Source: SIO4C1 sp039820425 (GTDB lineage Bacteria; Cyanobacteriota; Cyanobacteriia; Phormidesmidales; Phormidesmidaceae). Taken from it: a stretch of 12,617 nt of DNA. Shown here piece after piece: positions 6,312 through 12,541 of the stretch. The stretch spans positions 1 through 12,617 of the forward strand of contig JBCBQD010000167.1 in the NCBI GenBank assembly GCA_039820425.1. Reading direction: 5' to 3'. Position numbers and translations under genes: made by a program. Under the pieces are notes generated by a model. It was not told the origin of the DNA. It worked only from the letters and a program-made list of their open reading frames with translations, and ran no database searches. The stretch's first letter is position 1, and every line of letters begins with the position of its first letter.

Positions 6312-7139
6312 TTAGAGTTCAAGTCCCGGCAAAGACTCACTAAGCATAAGAACACTGCCTTCACCTTCCCTAAGCCTCACGATGATCAGGTAGTGAAGCA
6401 TTTCGCCCTGTAAAAGTTGGTACGCCAGTCCGGCAGAAACGTTTTCTTGGGGCTGGGGATCAAAGCCTGTGTTGCTGGTGAGTTCGGGCATGACCACTGT
6501 TTGCAATACCTGTTCAGGTGTTTGCTCTGGAAAATGGTAAAAGGAGGAAACGTCGAGCTTGGGCTGATTGTTTTCATCGAAGAATTGATTGACCTGCTCT
6601 TCTGATTCTCCGAAGAGATCAAAGATTTCGAATAGGGTGAATCCAAATCCTTTATCCTGGTCCTTGAGATAGCCGACAAATTGCTCCAAGTCTGCTGCGA
6701 TTTTGGCCTCCTCATCGGCAGGCGTGACTGAAGTGGGATCAGAATCAGGGGCTGCCTCGGGTGCAGGCTCAGCGCCATCACTCGTCTCAGGGATGGAGGC
6801 ATCTGCTGTCCAGCCTGCATCGGGGGCTGCCTCGGGTGCAGGCTCAGCGCCATCACTCGTCTCAGGGATGGGGGCATCTGCTGCCCATGGCGGGTCTGCT
6901 GGCGGCGAGACCGGAACAGCTGGTGCAGGCGGGCTGGACGGGGCAGGCTGAGACTCTGATGCTGGCAGCGTTGGCAGCTGGCTTGCGTCAACGATAGAAA
7001 TTGGGCTTACTGGGGTTAAGGACACCGCCAAAGAGCGAGACTTTTTTTGCCAGGGTTCTTGCCATGGCAAGAGGGCTAACAAACCGTGGAGCAACACAGA
7101 GATAAAAAGCATCACACCGCGATCGCGCTTTTTGTCCAT
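6312..7139 (-). CDS. TonB-like protein with Pro/Glu-rich repeat linker
   Basis: 275 residues from ATG 7139. A short basic head (MDKKRDR) leads into one membrane helix (about 9-25) that carries Ser14-x3-His18 (SVLLH), the helix motif TonB uses to couple to ExbB/ExbD. Next comes a long Pro/Ala/Glu/Asp linker (about 40-145) with two copies of a 25-residue repeat around IPETSDGAEPAPEAAPD. A folded C-terminal part of about 125 residues ends HYLIIVRLREGEGSVLMLSE. This layout (anchor, periplasm-spanning linker, C-terminal domain) is that of energy transducers for outer-membrane receptors. However, the C-terminal domain lacks obvious canonical TonB sequence, so a TonB-like protein of other use is possible. 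No exbB/exbD is in the window. It lies between the ATPase (same strand, 48 bases) and the divergent binding-protein gene, so both may share the operator at 7217. Confidence 0.6.
   Translation of the reverse strand: MDKKRDRGVMLFISVLLHGLLALLPWQEPWQKKSRSLAVSLTPVSPISIVDASQLPTLPASESQPAPSSPPAPAVPVSPPADPPWAADAPIPETSDGAEPAPEAAPDAGWTADASIPETSDGAEPAPEAAPDSDPTSVTPADEEAKIAADLEQFVGYLKDQDKGFGFTLFEIFDLFGESEEQVNQFFDENNQPKLDVSSFYHFPEQTPEQVLQTVVMPELTSNTGFDPQPQENVSAGLAYQLLQGEMLHYLIIVRLREGEGSVLMLSESLPGLEL
6748..6883 (-). repeat. 75-base-period tandem repeat in the TonB-like linker
   Basis: Two copies of a block of about 61 bases (6748-6808 and 6823-6883) are identical but for one substitution, at a period of 75 bases, so the frame is kept and each unit adds 25 residues. 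The near identity points to recent duplication or gene conversion, and linker length probably varies between strains. Confidence 0.85.
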
Positions 7140-7174
7140 GGCAGTGCAGGCTAAACAATCCCAAAATCTGGTCG

Positions 7175-7203
7175 TTGACAGGCTAAACGGCTAGATTTAT
7201 ACT
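7175..7203 (+). promoter_or_regulatory. Strong sigma-70 promoter of the binding-protein gene
   Basis: TTGACA at 7175-7180 and TATACT at 7198-7203 are separated by 17 bases, close to the ideal bacterial promoter. Transcription would start near 7210, just before the operator at 7217 and about 65 bases ahead of the start codon. This explains repression by a metal-loaded Fur-family protein. Confidence 0.75.
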
Positions 7204-7216
7204 AACAGACTAAATA

Positions 7217-7231
7217 TGATAATGATTATCA
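7217..7231. promoter_or_regulatory. Perfect 7-1-7 Fur-family operator (Zur box)
   Basis: TGATAATGATTATCA is a perfect inverted repeat of seven bases around one central base. It equals the TGATAATNATTATCA box published for Zur in Anabaena; the Bacillus Fur box has the same core, so sequence alone does not name the regulator. It lies immediately downstream of the predicted start of transcription of the binding-protein gene. On the opposite strand it is upstream of the tonB-like gene, about 80 bases before its start codon. The identical 15-mer recurs at 9578. Confidence 0.88.
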
Positions 7232-7274
7232 TTATTTATGCCCCCACTCTTAATCGTCTGTGAAACGATAGCCC

Positions 7275-8420
7275 ATGAAACTTTCTTTTCGCTTATTTAC
7301 TGCGCTTGCTGTCCTTGGCGGAGCCCCCGCGCTATTGGGCAATCAGTCTGCCCGCAGCCAAACCAGCCCTCAAGTAGTGGCGAGCTATAGCGTACTGTGC
7401 GATCTCACTCAGCAAATCGCTCAAGACACCGTAGATGTAACCTGCCTTATAGAAGCGGGTCAAGATCCCCACCTCTACAACGCCACTCCTTCCGACAGAC
7501 GGGCTATTGAAGCCGCCGATTTGGTTCTGTATGGGGGCTACGGGTTCGAGCCAGACATTATTCAAATGGTCGAGTCAACAGACGGAGACGCCCCTCAAAT
7601 TGCCGTTTCCGAAGTTGCCGTTTCCGAGCCACTTTTAGGGGCAGCTCACGATCATGGTAGCCATGGTGAAGATGACCATGATGAGCATGGCGAAGATGAC
7701 CATGGCGAAGATGACCATGATGAGCATGGCGAAGATGACCATGATGACCATAGCAAAGCAGGCCATGAAGACGACCATGACGAGCATGGCGAAGACGACC
7801 ATGATGACCATGGCGAAGACGACCATGATGACCATGGTGAAGAAGAGGGCGAACCCGACCCCCATGTCTGGCACGATGCAGAAAATGGCATTGCGATGGT
7901 AGGCGTTATCCAAACGCAGCTTAGTGAGGTCTTTCCTGAAAACGCCGACCTTTACCAAGCCAATGCAGAGGCCCTAATCGCTCAGCTCACTCAGCTTGAT
8001 ACTTGGATTCAACAACAGATAGATACAGTTCCCGAATCGCAGCGAGTACTTGTGAGTACCCACGATGCCCTGGGCTACTATGCCGATGCCTATGGCATTC
8101 GCATTGAGGCTGCTTTGGCGAGCTTTAGTACTGAGGCTCGTCCGTCAGCTGCCGATCTAAGAGAACTGATCGATGTTGTTGAAGACAGCAGCCTGCCAAG
8201 TATTTTTATAGAGTCAACTAGCAATCCTGGACTAATTGAAGCGGTTTCTCGGGAGACAGATATCGCGATTTCAGAAGAGCCTCTTTATGCCGACGGCTTA
8301 GGCGAAGCGGGCACGCCCGCAGCGACCTATACAGGCATGCTGATGACCAATACCTGCACAATTGTCACCGGATTGGGTGGCAGCTGCGACGAAGCTGCTG
8401 TACAGGCATTTCTCGACTAA
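7275..8420 (+). CDS. znuA: Zinc-type ABC substrate-binding protein (ZnuA-like, cluster A-I)
   Basis: 381 residues with an N-terminal signal sequence (about 1-29, ending SARSQT). The metal-binding protein fold is clear: VVASYSVLCDLTQQIAQD, DPHLYNATPSDRRAIEAADL, DPHVWHD, VSTHDALGYYADAYG, and SEEPLYADGLGEAGTPAATY. Likely metal ligands are His66, His197, His263 and Asp340. Between the first and second ligand is a loop (about 125-187) of 63 residues made almost wholly of His, Asp, Glu and Gly with about 17 His. Such loops mark zinc-binding members and separate them from most manganese ones. It would capture metal in the periplasm and hand it to the permease at 4658. It is transcribed alone from the promoter at 7175 under the operator at 7217 and is followed by an inverted repeat. 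No clear ribosome site is seen before ATG 7275. Confidence 0.9.
   Translation: MKLSFRLFTALAVLGGAPALLGNQSARSQTSPQVVASYSVLCDLTQQIAQDTVDVTCLIEAGQDPHLYNATPSDRRAIEAADLVLYGGYGFEPDIIQMVESTDGDAPQIAVSEVAVSEPLLGAAHDHGSHGEDDHDEHGEDDHGEDDHDEHGEDDHDDHSKAGHEDDHDEHGEDDHDDHGEDDHDDHGEEEGEPDPHVWHDAENGIAMVGVIQTQLSEVFPENADLYQANAEALIAQLTQLDTWIQQQIDTVPESQRVLVSTHDALGYYADAYGIRIEAALASFSTEARPSAADLRELIDVVEDSSLPSIFIESTSNPGLIEAVSRETDIAISEEPLYADGLGEAGTPAATYTGMLMTNTCTIVTGLGGSCDEAAVQAFLD
7647..7835 (+). repeat. Degenerate repeat coding the His/Asp-rich loop
   Basis: Variants of gaagatgaccatgat and gagcatggc are repeated through this stretch and code for GEDDHDEH/GEDDHDDH units. Long identical sub-blocks suggest growth by slippage, so loop length should differ between close relatives. 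The stretch also produces spurious open frames on both strands. Confidence 0.85.
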
Positions 8421-8433
8421 ACGGTAGTCTATA

Positions 8434-8460
8434 GCAAGTTTCAACTGAGTTGAAACTTGC
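8434..8460. terminator. Perfect inverted repeat after the binding-protein gene
   Basis: GCAAGTTTCAA and TTGAAACTTGC form an 11-base stem with a CTGAG loop (13 bases if counted as a pure palindrome), 14 bases past the stop. No run of T follows, so it may be an intrinsic terminator of reduced strength, an mRNA-protecting hairpin, or a boundary element. Beyond it, 8461-8529 holds nothing I recognise. Confidence 0.5.
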
Positions 8461-8529
8461 GCGTCACTTGGCCTGCTGTCCTGAAAGGCTGTTAGCCAGA
8501 AACGTGGGTCAAGCTTTAACCATTCTCCC

Positions 8530-8584
8530 TAACGCCTCACATCAGCGGCTGGCTGTCAGACCAGCCCGTTGATGCGAGACGTTA
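8530..8584 (-). other. Integron attC-like recombination site
   Basis: The two arms are complementary in blocks: TAACG (8530-8534) with CGTTA (8580-8584), CTC (8536-8538) with GAG (8576-8578), CATCA (8540-8544) with TGATG (8570-8574), and GGCTGG (8547-8552) with CCAGCC (8561-8566), around an eight-base loop. C-A and A-C mismatches separate the first three blocks. An asymmetric two-against-three gap gives an extrahelical base. These are the design rules of attC sites: outer boxes with AAC/GTT, spacers, inner boxes, unpaired bases, short loop. On the minus strand the outer boxes read ACATAAC and GTTAGGG, close to RYYYAAC and GTTRRRY. The TAA stop of the PfpI gene lies within the first box, exactly where cassette genes usually end. 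Confidence 0.72.
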
Positions 8585-9166
8585 TGTGTTTTTTGTCCAA
8601 TCAAACTCCATTTGTTTAGCCGTTTTTTCCGCTAACTCTAATCCATGAGTTTTGCTGACTAAATGTAGGCTCATATCAATGCCAGCCGATATGCCGCCTG
8701 ACGTTATGATATTTCCCTCATCAACCCACCGTTGATTTTCAAGTACCTCCAGTTTCGGATAACTTTTTCTAAGGTCTGGGATATCTTCCCAGTGGGTCGT
8801 TACTTTGTGATTGGAAAGTACTCCAGCCTCTGCCAATAAAAAAGCACCGGTACAAACTGATGCAACAAGCTTTGCTTTCTTTGACGCTTCTGTGATCCAC
8901 TTCAAAACAAGAGGCTTTTTCATTTCTCCTGTATGCACGCCACCCACAACGATAAATACATCTATCGATGGATGATCTGAAATACCGTAAGCCGGATTCA
9001 CTTCGTAGCCGCCGCGAGCAGTAACTGTCTTGCCAGTTTCGCCTATCAGAAAAACATTAAACAGATTTGGCGTTTTCGAGACTCTCGAAGCAGTCGAGAA
9101 AACCTCAAATGGCCCCGAAAAATCCAGGACTTCTGCTTCATCATAAATGTAGATTCCAATGTTCAT
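8582..9166 (-). CDS. DJ-1/PfpI superfamily protein (isonitrile hydratase-like)
   Basis: 194 residues from ATG 9166 (MNIGIYIYDEAEVLDFSGPF); a TTG two codons earlier is less likely. The fold is shown by the N-terminal strand and the VLDFSGPFEVF motif with Asp15, FIVVGG (71-76), the nucleophile elbow ASVCTGAFLLAEAG with Cys105, VTTHWED and ITSGGISAGIDMSLHLV. This is the DJ-1/PfpI branch that includes isonitrile hydratases and the amidase-like halves of GlxA-type regulators. No DNA-binding domain follows, so it is a stand-alone enzyme or stress protein of unknown substrate. By eye its codons are richer in A and T than those of flanking genes, and its stop lies inside an attC-like site. Together these point to arrival as an integron cassette. 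The opposite orientation to znuA makes a shared role unlikely. Confidence 0.87.
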   Translation of the reverse strand: MNIGIYIYDEAEVLDFSGPFEVFSTASRVSKTPNLFNVFLIGETGKTVTARGGYEVNPAYGISDHPSIDVFIVVGGVHTGEMKKPLVLKWITEASKKAKLVASVCTGAFLLAEAGVLSNHKVTTHWEDIPDLRKSYPKLEVLENQRWVDEGNIITSGGISAGIDMSLHLVSKTHGLELAEKTAKQMEFDWTKNT

Positions 9167-9191
9167 TCTCAAAATTTACTCATCACTTCGG

Positions 9192-9219
9192 AAATTACAA
9201 TAATTTGCAAGCCAGTCAA
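9192..9219 (-). promoter_or_regulatory. Possible promoter of the PfpI gene
   Basis: On the minus strand TTGACT (9219-9214) and TAATTT (9197-9192) are spaced by 16 bases and lie 26-53 bases before ATG 9166. A good -35 is paired with a mediocre -10. Cassette genes seldom carry promoters, so this deserves caution. Confidence 0.35.
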
Positions 9220-9350
9220 TGGAAAGAGCCAATCCTGTTTTATGATGCCAGTCCAATTGCTGTAGTGGTAATTTATCTCTCACAATTTTGCGAGATTCGG
9301 ATAGATTAAATGCTATTAATAAACCTTATTTCAGTAATTCAGCTTTGAAG

Positions 9351-9563
9351 TTAGAAATCTGTTGAACTCAATTCATTTTTGATGTGTGAAGGAGACCCAC
9401 CCTGTCTGACCTGCTCAAAGCCTTCCCCTTGGGTTGTTTCGATCCATACCCACAGTTCTCCTCTACTACCGTCAGCGGCTGCATAATCCCCAGGGTATGG
9501 ATTCGCGCTGAGTGATCTGGCTAGAGGGGGCTGACGCCATTTGTCTGCCCGACCCGACAGCCC
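9351..9563 (-). other. Possible gene relic in the 455-base spacer
   Basis: The spacer 9167-9621 has no gene with a normal start. On the minus strand a frame is open from just after a TAG (9564-9566) to TAA at 9351-9353, about 70 codons without an ATG. Its content looks protein-like: ANPYPGDYAAADGSRGELWV, then WIETTQGEGFEQVRQGGSPS. It could be the end of a lost gene, a frame-shifted gene starting at the ATG near 9546 on the same strand, or chance. I do not recognise a family. It would be divergent from the oxidoreductase gene and next to its operator. Confidence 0.25.
9442..9502. repeat. 10-base perfect inverted repeat, 41-base loop
   Basis: ATCCATACCC (9442-9451) and GGGTATGGAT (9493-9502) are exact reverse complements. 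The function is unknown; it may be a chance pair, a binding site or a relic of a small mobile element. Confidence 0.4.
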
Positions 9564-9567
9564 CTAG
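9521..9567. repeat. Imperfect inverted repeat upstream of the second operator
   Basis: CTAGAGGGGGCTG (9521-9533) and CAGCCCCTAG (9558-9567) pair over ten bases with three extra bases in the left arm. The right arm ends inside the predicted -35 hexamer, so it could act as a terminator for something upstream or as a regulator site. This is unproven. Confidence 0.4.
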
Positions 9568-9593
9568 ACAAAGAAATTGATAATGATTATCAT
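9565..9593 (+). promoter_or_regulatory. Promoter of the oxidoreductase/FeoB-like pair, overlapped by the operator
   Basis: TAGACA (9565-9570) and TATCAT (9588-9593) are spaced by 17 bases. Each hexamer differs from consensus by one or two bases. The operator fills the spacer and the -10 region, the arrangement that lets a bound repressor exclude RNA polymerase. Confidence 0.5.
9578..9592. promoter_or_regulatory. Second perfect 7-1-7 Fur-family operator (Zur box)
   Basis: TGATAATGATTATCA, identical in all 15 positions (including the central base) to the box at 7217-7231. It lies 29 bases before the GTG start of the oxidoreductase. The same regulator should therefore control this gene and the FeoB-like gene behind it. 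Confidence 0.88.
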
Positions 9594-9621
9594 TCTTATA
9601 TGCCTATTCAGGTAAACAAGT

Positions 9622-10746
9622 GTGAGCCACCCCCAAACGGATCTGTCCTATGACGTTGTGATTGTCGGCGCAGGAGCCGCCGGTATCGGATGTGGCGCTG
9701 TGCTCAAAGAGCTGGGTCTGGAGCGCTTTACGATCTTAGAACGACACCAGGTTGGAGCCTCCTTTAGCCGCTGGCCTGAGGAGATGCACTTCATCACCCC
9801 GTCATTTCCCAGCCATGGCTTTGGGCTGCTAGACCTAAATGCGGTGACCTTAAAGACCTCGCCTGCGATCGCATTTCGTCGAGAGCATGTCAACGGCAAG
9901 CAGTATGCGTTTTATCTGCAAACGGTTGCCGACTACTATGAGTTACCGATTCAGACTGAGGTGGACGTGCAAAGCATTGACCCCTTGCCCCAGGGAGGCT
10001 TTAAGCTGCAGACTGCTGCCGGAGACCTCCGCACTAAATTCGTCATTTGGGCCGCCGGAGAATATCAATATCCCCATCTCAATCCCTTTCCAGGGGCAGA
10101 GCACTGCCTCCACAATACTCAGATTCGGTCGTGGACCGATCTAGAGGGGGATGAATTTATCATTATCGGCGGCTATGAAAGCGGTATGGATGCAGCGGCG
10201 AATTTAGTCGCGCTGGGGAAGAAAGTCGGTGTGATTGATCGCACCGGAGCCTGGGCGAATCCTGACCCCGACCCCAGCGTATCCCTATCGCCTTACACCC
10301 TGCAGCGTCTGGAATTTGTCTACCGCACTGGTCGCCTGGATATGGTCGGTAATGCGCCCATTGAAGAGGTCAAACCTATCTCCGGCGGCTACGCGATCTA
10401 CAGCGAATACCAGAAGTGGGTCACGGCCCATCCCCCGATTCTCTGCACCGGTTTCAACACCAGTTTGAAACAGATTTCCCCCCTGTTCGACTGGTCTAAA
10501 GGCTATGCCGCGCTCACGGAAAATGACGAATCCACTCTCACCCCAGGTCTGTTTGTAAGCGGTCCGTCTGTCCGCCATGGCGACCTGATTTTTTGTTTTA
10601 TTTATAAATTTCGTCAGCGGTTTGCCATCATCGCCAATGCGATCGCCCAGCGCCTCGATCTCGACCCCACCCCCCTCGACGCCTACCGCCAGGCCGGACT
10701 CTTTCTCGACGACCTCTCCTGCTGCAACAACGACTGCATTTGTTAG
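9622..10746 (+). CDS. FAD/NAD(P)-binding oxidoreductase with Cys-rich C-terminus
   Basis: 374 residues from GTG 9622 (MSHPQTDLSYDVVIVGAGAA), with AGG nine bases ahead of the start. The first dinucleotide fold has GAGAAG (16-21) and the Glu-Arg of ILERHQVGASFSRWPEEM, as in flavin-containing monooxygenase/YpdA-like proteins. FVIWAAGEYQYP precedes the second fold at GGYESG (183-188), which should bind NAD(P)H. A late PGLFVSGPSVRHGD segment completes the FAD site. The protein ends LSCCNNDCIC, four Cys in the last eight residues, which could hold a metal or a redox disulfide. It is cytoplasmic, with no signal peptide. The substrate is unknown; disulfide or metal-complex reduction is plausible from the relatives and context. 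The FeoB-like gene follows on the same strand after 151 bases, and both should be induced when the operator's metal is scarce. Confidence 0.82.
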   Translation: MSHPQTDLSYDVVIVGAGAAGIGCGAVLKELGLERFTILERHQVGASFSRWPEEMHFITPSFPSHGFGLLDLNAVTLKTSPAIAFRREHVNGKQYAFYLQTVADYYELPIQTEVDVQSIDPLPQGGFKLQTAAGDLRTKFVIWAAGEYQYPHLNPFPGAEHCLHNTQIRSWTDLEGDEFIIIGGYESGMDAAANLVALGKKVGVIDRTGAWANPDPDPSVSLSPYTLQRLEFVYRTGRLDMVGNAPIEEVKPISGGYAIYSEYQKWVTAHPPILCTGFNTSLKQISPLFDWSKGYAALTENDESTLTPGLFVSGPSVRHGDLIFCFIYKFRQRFAIIANAIAQRLDLDPTPLDAYRQAGLFLDDLSCCNNDCIC

Positions 10747-10750
10747 CAAG

Positions 10751-10778
10751 TTTTGAATTTTGAATTTTGAATTTTGAA
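10751..10778 (+). repeat. Heptamer array (TTTTGAA) x4
   Basis: Four exact copies of TTTTGAA follow the oxidoreductase stop by four bases. Short tandem heptamers of this type (STRR sequences) are well known between genes in filamentous cyanobacteria. Copy number is usually variable. The rest of the gap to the FeoB-like gene has no clear promoter or terminator. Confidence 0.9.
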
Positions 10779-10897
10779 TTCTTCTCCTCAGCTACCAACT
10801 CAAAACAAAGGCCCAAGGCCATGCGCTTACGCGTACCAAAACTATGCACTAAGAACTTGCACATTTTTCCTCCCCATCTCCCCCCATCAGTCTCTCC

Positions 10898-12541
10898 ATG
10901 CCCACCGCCCCACCCACCCAACACACCACCGTAATTGTCGGCAAAGAAAGTACCGGCAAATCCAAACTGGCCGCAGCGCTTACGGGGTGTTCTCCTGTCA
11001 GCACCAACATTCAGGGCTCGACGATCGCCTGCGAAATCTATCAGACCCGAGATGATGCCTTTATCGACACCCCAGGTATTCTCTTTCGTTCCGACGCCGC
11101 CACTACTCGAATGGCCCTGGCCCAACTCCAGACTCATGACAGGGTTTTGTTAGTCGTCAAAGCGACCCATATCGATGATGACCTGGCAGACCTGCTGCCG
11201 TTAGTTGCCGGGAAGCAAGGGTTGGTCGTGATCACCTTTTGGGATAAGGTCATCCCCTCTAAGTTTACCCAGCAGGTCGTGGACCGTTGGGAACACACTG
11301 CCCAAGTGAGATTTATTCCTGTGGATGCTCGCCATTTAAGCTCGGATCAGCACCAACAGATTCTATTGGCACTCCAGACGCCGACCGTCTTTCCCAAACA
11401 GTGGCAACCGATCCCGGCGGGCTGGTACATTGAACCCCATCCCACCTGGCTAGAACATCGGCGCTGGGGCGGGTTGCTGGCTGTGCTCTTGTTGTTGTTG
11501 CCCGCCGTCCTTGCCATCGGTGTGGCCAATGGTGTGGCGGGGATGCTAGATCCCCTTGTACAAGCTGGATTAGATCCGCTGATTACGCTCCTATCTCAGA
11601 CCCCGTCGCTGTTACGAGAGATTTTGATTGGCCGCTATGGTTTAGTCACCATGGGGCCGTTGTTGTTTGTCTGGGCGGTACCGACGGTGATTCTGTATGC
11701 CCTGTTTTTAGGCGCATACAAGGCTAGCGGGTTAGTGGAACGCATTACCGTAGCACTGCATCCACTCCTGAGACCGTTTGGCCTATCCGGGCGAGATTTG
11801 GTACGGGTAATTATGGGGTTTGGCTGCAATGTGCCCGCCGTGATCAGCACTCGCGCCTGTTCCAGTTGTTCCCGGCAGACCTGTATCAGTGCGATCTCGT
11901 TTGGTTCTGCCTGTTCTTACCAGTTTGGAGCCACCCTGGGGGTTTTCAGCGCGGCCAATTTGCCCGGTTTAGTGGTGCCCTACCTGGGCTACTTAACCCT
12001 GACCACTCTGATCTACACCCGCCTGATTGCGCCCAAAGCTGCCCGCTCAGCCCACAATACCTTGATGATCGAACAGCGCACCTTTTTAGAACTTCCCCGC
12101 TGGTCTGCCATCTGGCGCGAAACCCAGGGCACCCTCCACCAGTTTTTTACCAATGCGATTCCCATCTTTTTAGTGATTACGGTGATCGCTTCGGTGCTGG
12201 ACTGGCTCGGCCTGATCACCCTTCTGGCGGGATGGATTAATCCCCTGATGGGGCTGTTTGGTCTGCCCCCAGAGGCGGCTGTACCCGTCATTTTGGCCTC
12301 AATTCGCAAAGACGGACTGTTGCTTTTTGCCGAACCAGATACCCTGGCCCTACTCACACCCCTGCAAATCTTGACAGGCGTGTACCTGGCCGGGGTATTG
12401 CTGCCCTGCCTGGTCACCGCACTCACCATCGCCCGCGAACAGTCGGTGCGATTTGCGGTGGGGTTGATGGCCAGGCAGGCAATCGCCGCGACTGCGTTTT
12501 CAATGCTGTTGGCCTGGGGAGGCGGCTGGCTAGCCAGATGA
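10898..12541 (+). CDS. FeoB-like GTPase/metal transporter, short and divergent
   Basis: 547 residues from ATG 10898, shorter than classical FeoB (about 750-770). The N-terminal G domain shows G1 GKESTGKS (15-22), a G2-like NIQGST (37-42) and G3 DTPG (57-60). At the G4 position it reads ITFWDKV (112-118) where the family has NxxD, so nucleotide specificity may differ. After about residue 185 come hydrophobic segments with the FeoB gate motif GFGCNVPA (307-314). Directly after it are four more Cys (321, 324, 329, 339) in a region that in FeoB normally carries few. A second gate-like region (VPVILASIRKDGLLLF) lies near the C-terminus. FeoB moves Fe2+ across the inner membrane; the shared Zur-type operator raises the option of another metal. 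No ribosome site is visible. After the stop, 12542-12617 holds nothing I recognise. Confidence 0.82.
   Translation: MPTAPPTQHTTVIVGKESTGKSKLAAALTGCSPVSTNIQGSTIACEIYQTRDDAFIDTPGILFRSDAATTRMALAQLQTHDRVLLVVKATHIDDDLADLLPLVAGKQGLVVITFWDKVIPSKFTQQVVDRWEHTAQVRFIPVDARHLSSDQHQQILLALQTPTVFPKQWQPIPAGWYIEPHPTWLEHRRWGGLLAVLLLLLPAVLAIGVANGVAGMLDPLVQAGLDPLITLLSQTPSLLREILIGRYGLVTMGPLLFVWAVPTVILYALFLGAYKASGLVERITVALHPLLRPFGLSGRDLVRVIMGFGCNVPAVISTRACSSCSRQTCISAISFGSACSYQFGATLGVFSAANLPGLVVPYLGYLTLTTLIYTRLIAPKAARSAHNTLMIEQRTFLELPRWSAIWRETQGTLHQFFTNAIPIFLVITVIASVLDWLGLITLLAGWINPLMGLFGLPPEAAVPVILASIRKDGLLLFAEPDTLALLTPLQILTGVYLAGVLLPCLVTALTIAREQSVRFAVGLMARQAIAATAFSMLLAWGGGWLAR

Noticed and set aside
7635..7958. 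Long open frames opposite and beside the His-rich loop of the binding protein
   Set aside because: They are translations of the GAT/CAT repeat in other frames (Met/Val or Ser/Trp-rich), with no ribosome site or domain.
8434..8460. Palindrome as a CRISPR repeat unit
   Set aside because: It occurs once, with no spacer-repeat array nearby.
10628..11137. Minus-strand frame across the oxidoreductase/FeoB gap
   Set aside because: Low-complexity Gly/Arg-rich translation antisense to two clear genes, crossing their boundary.
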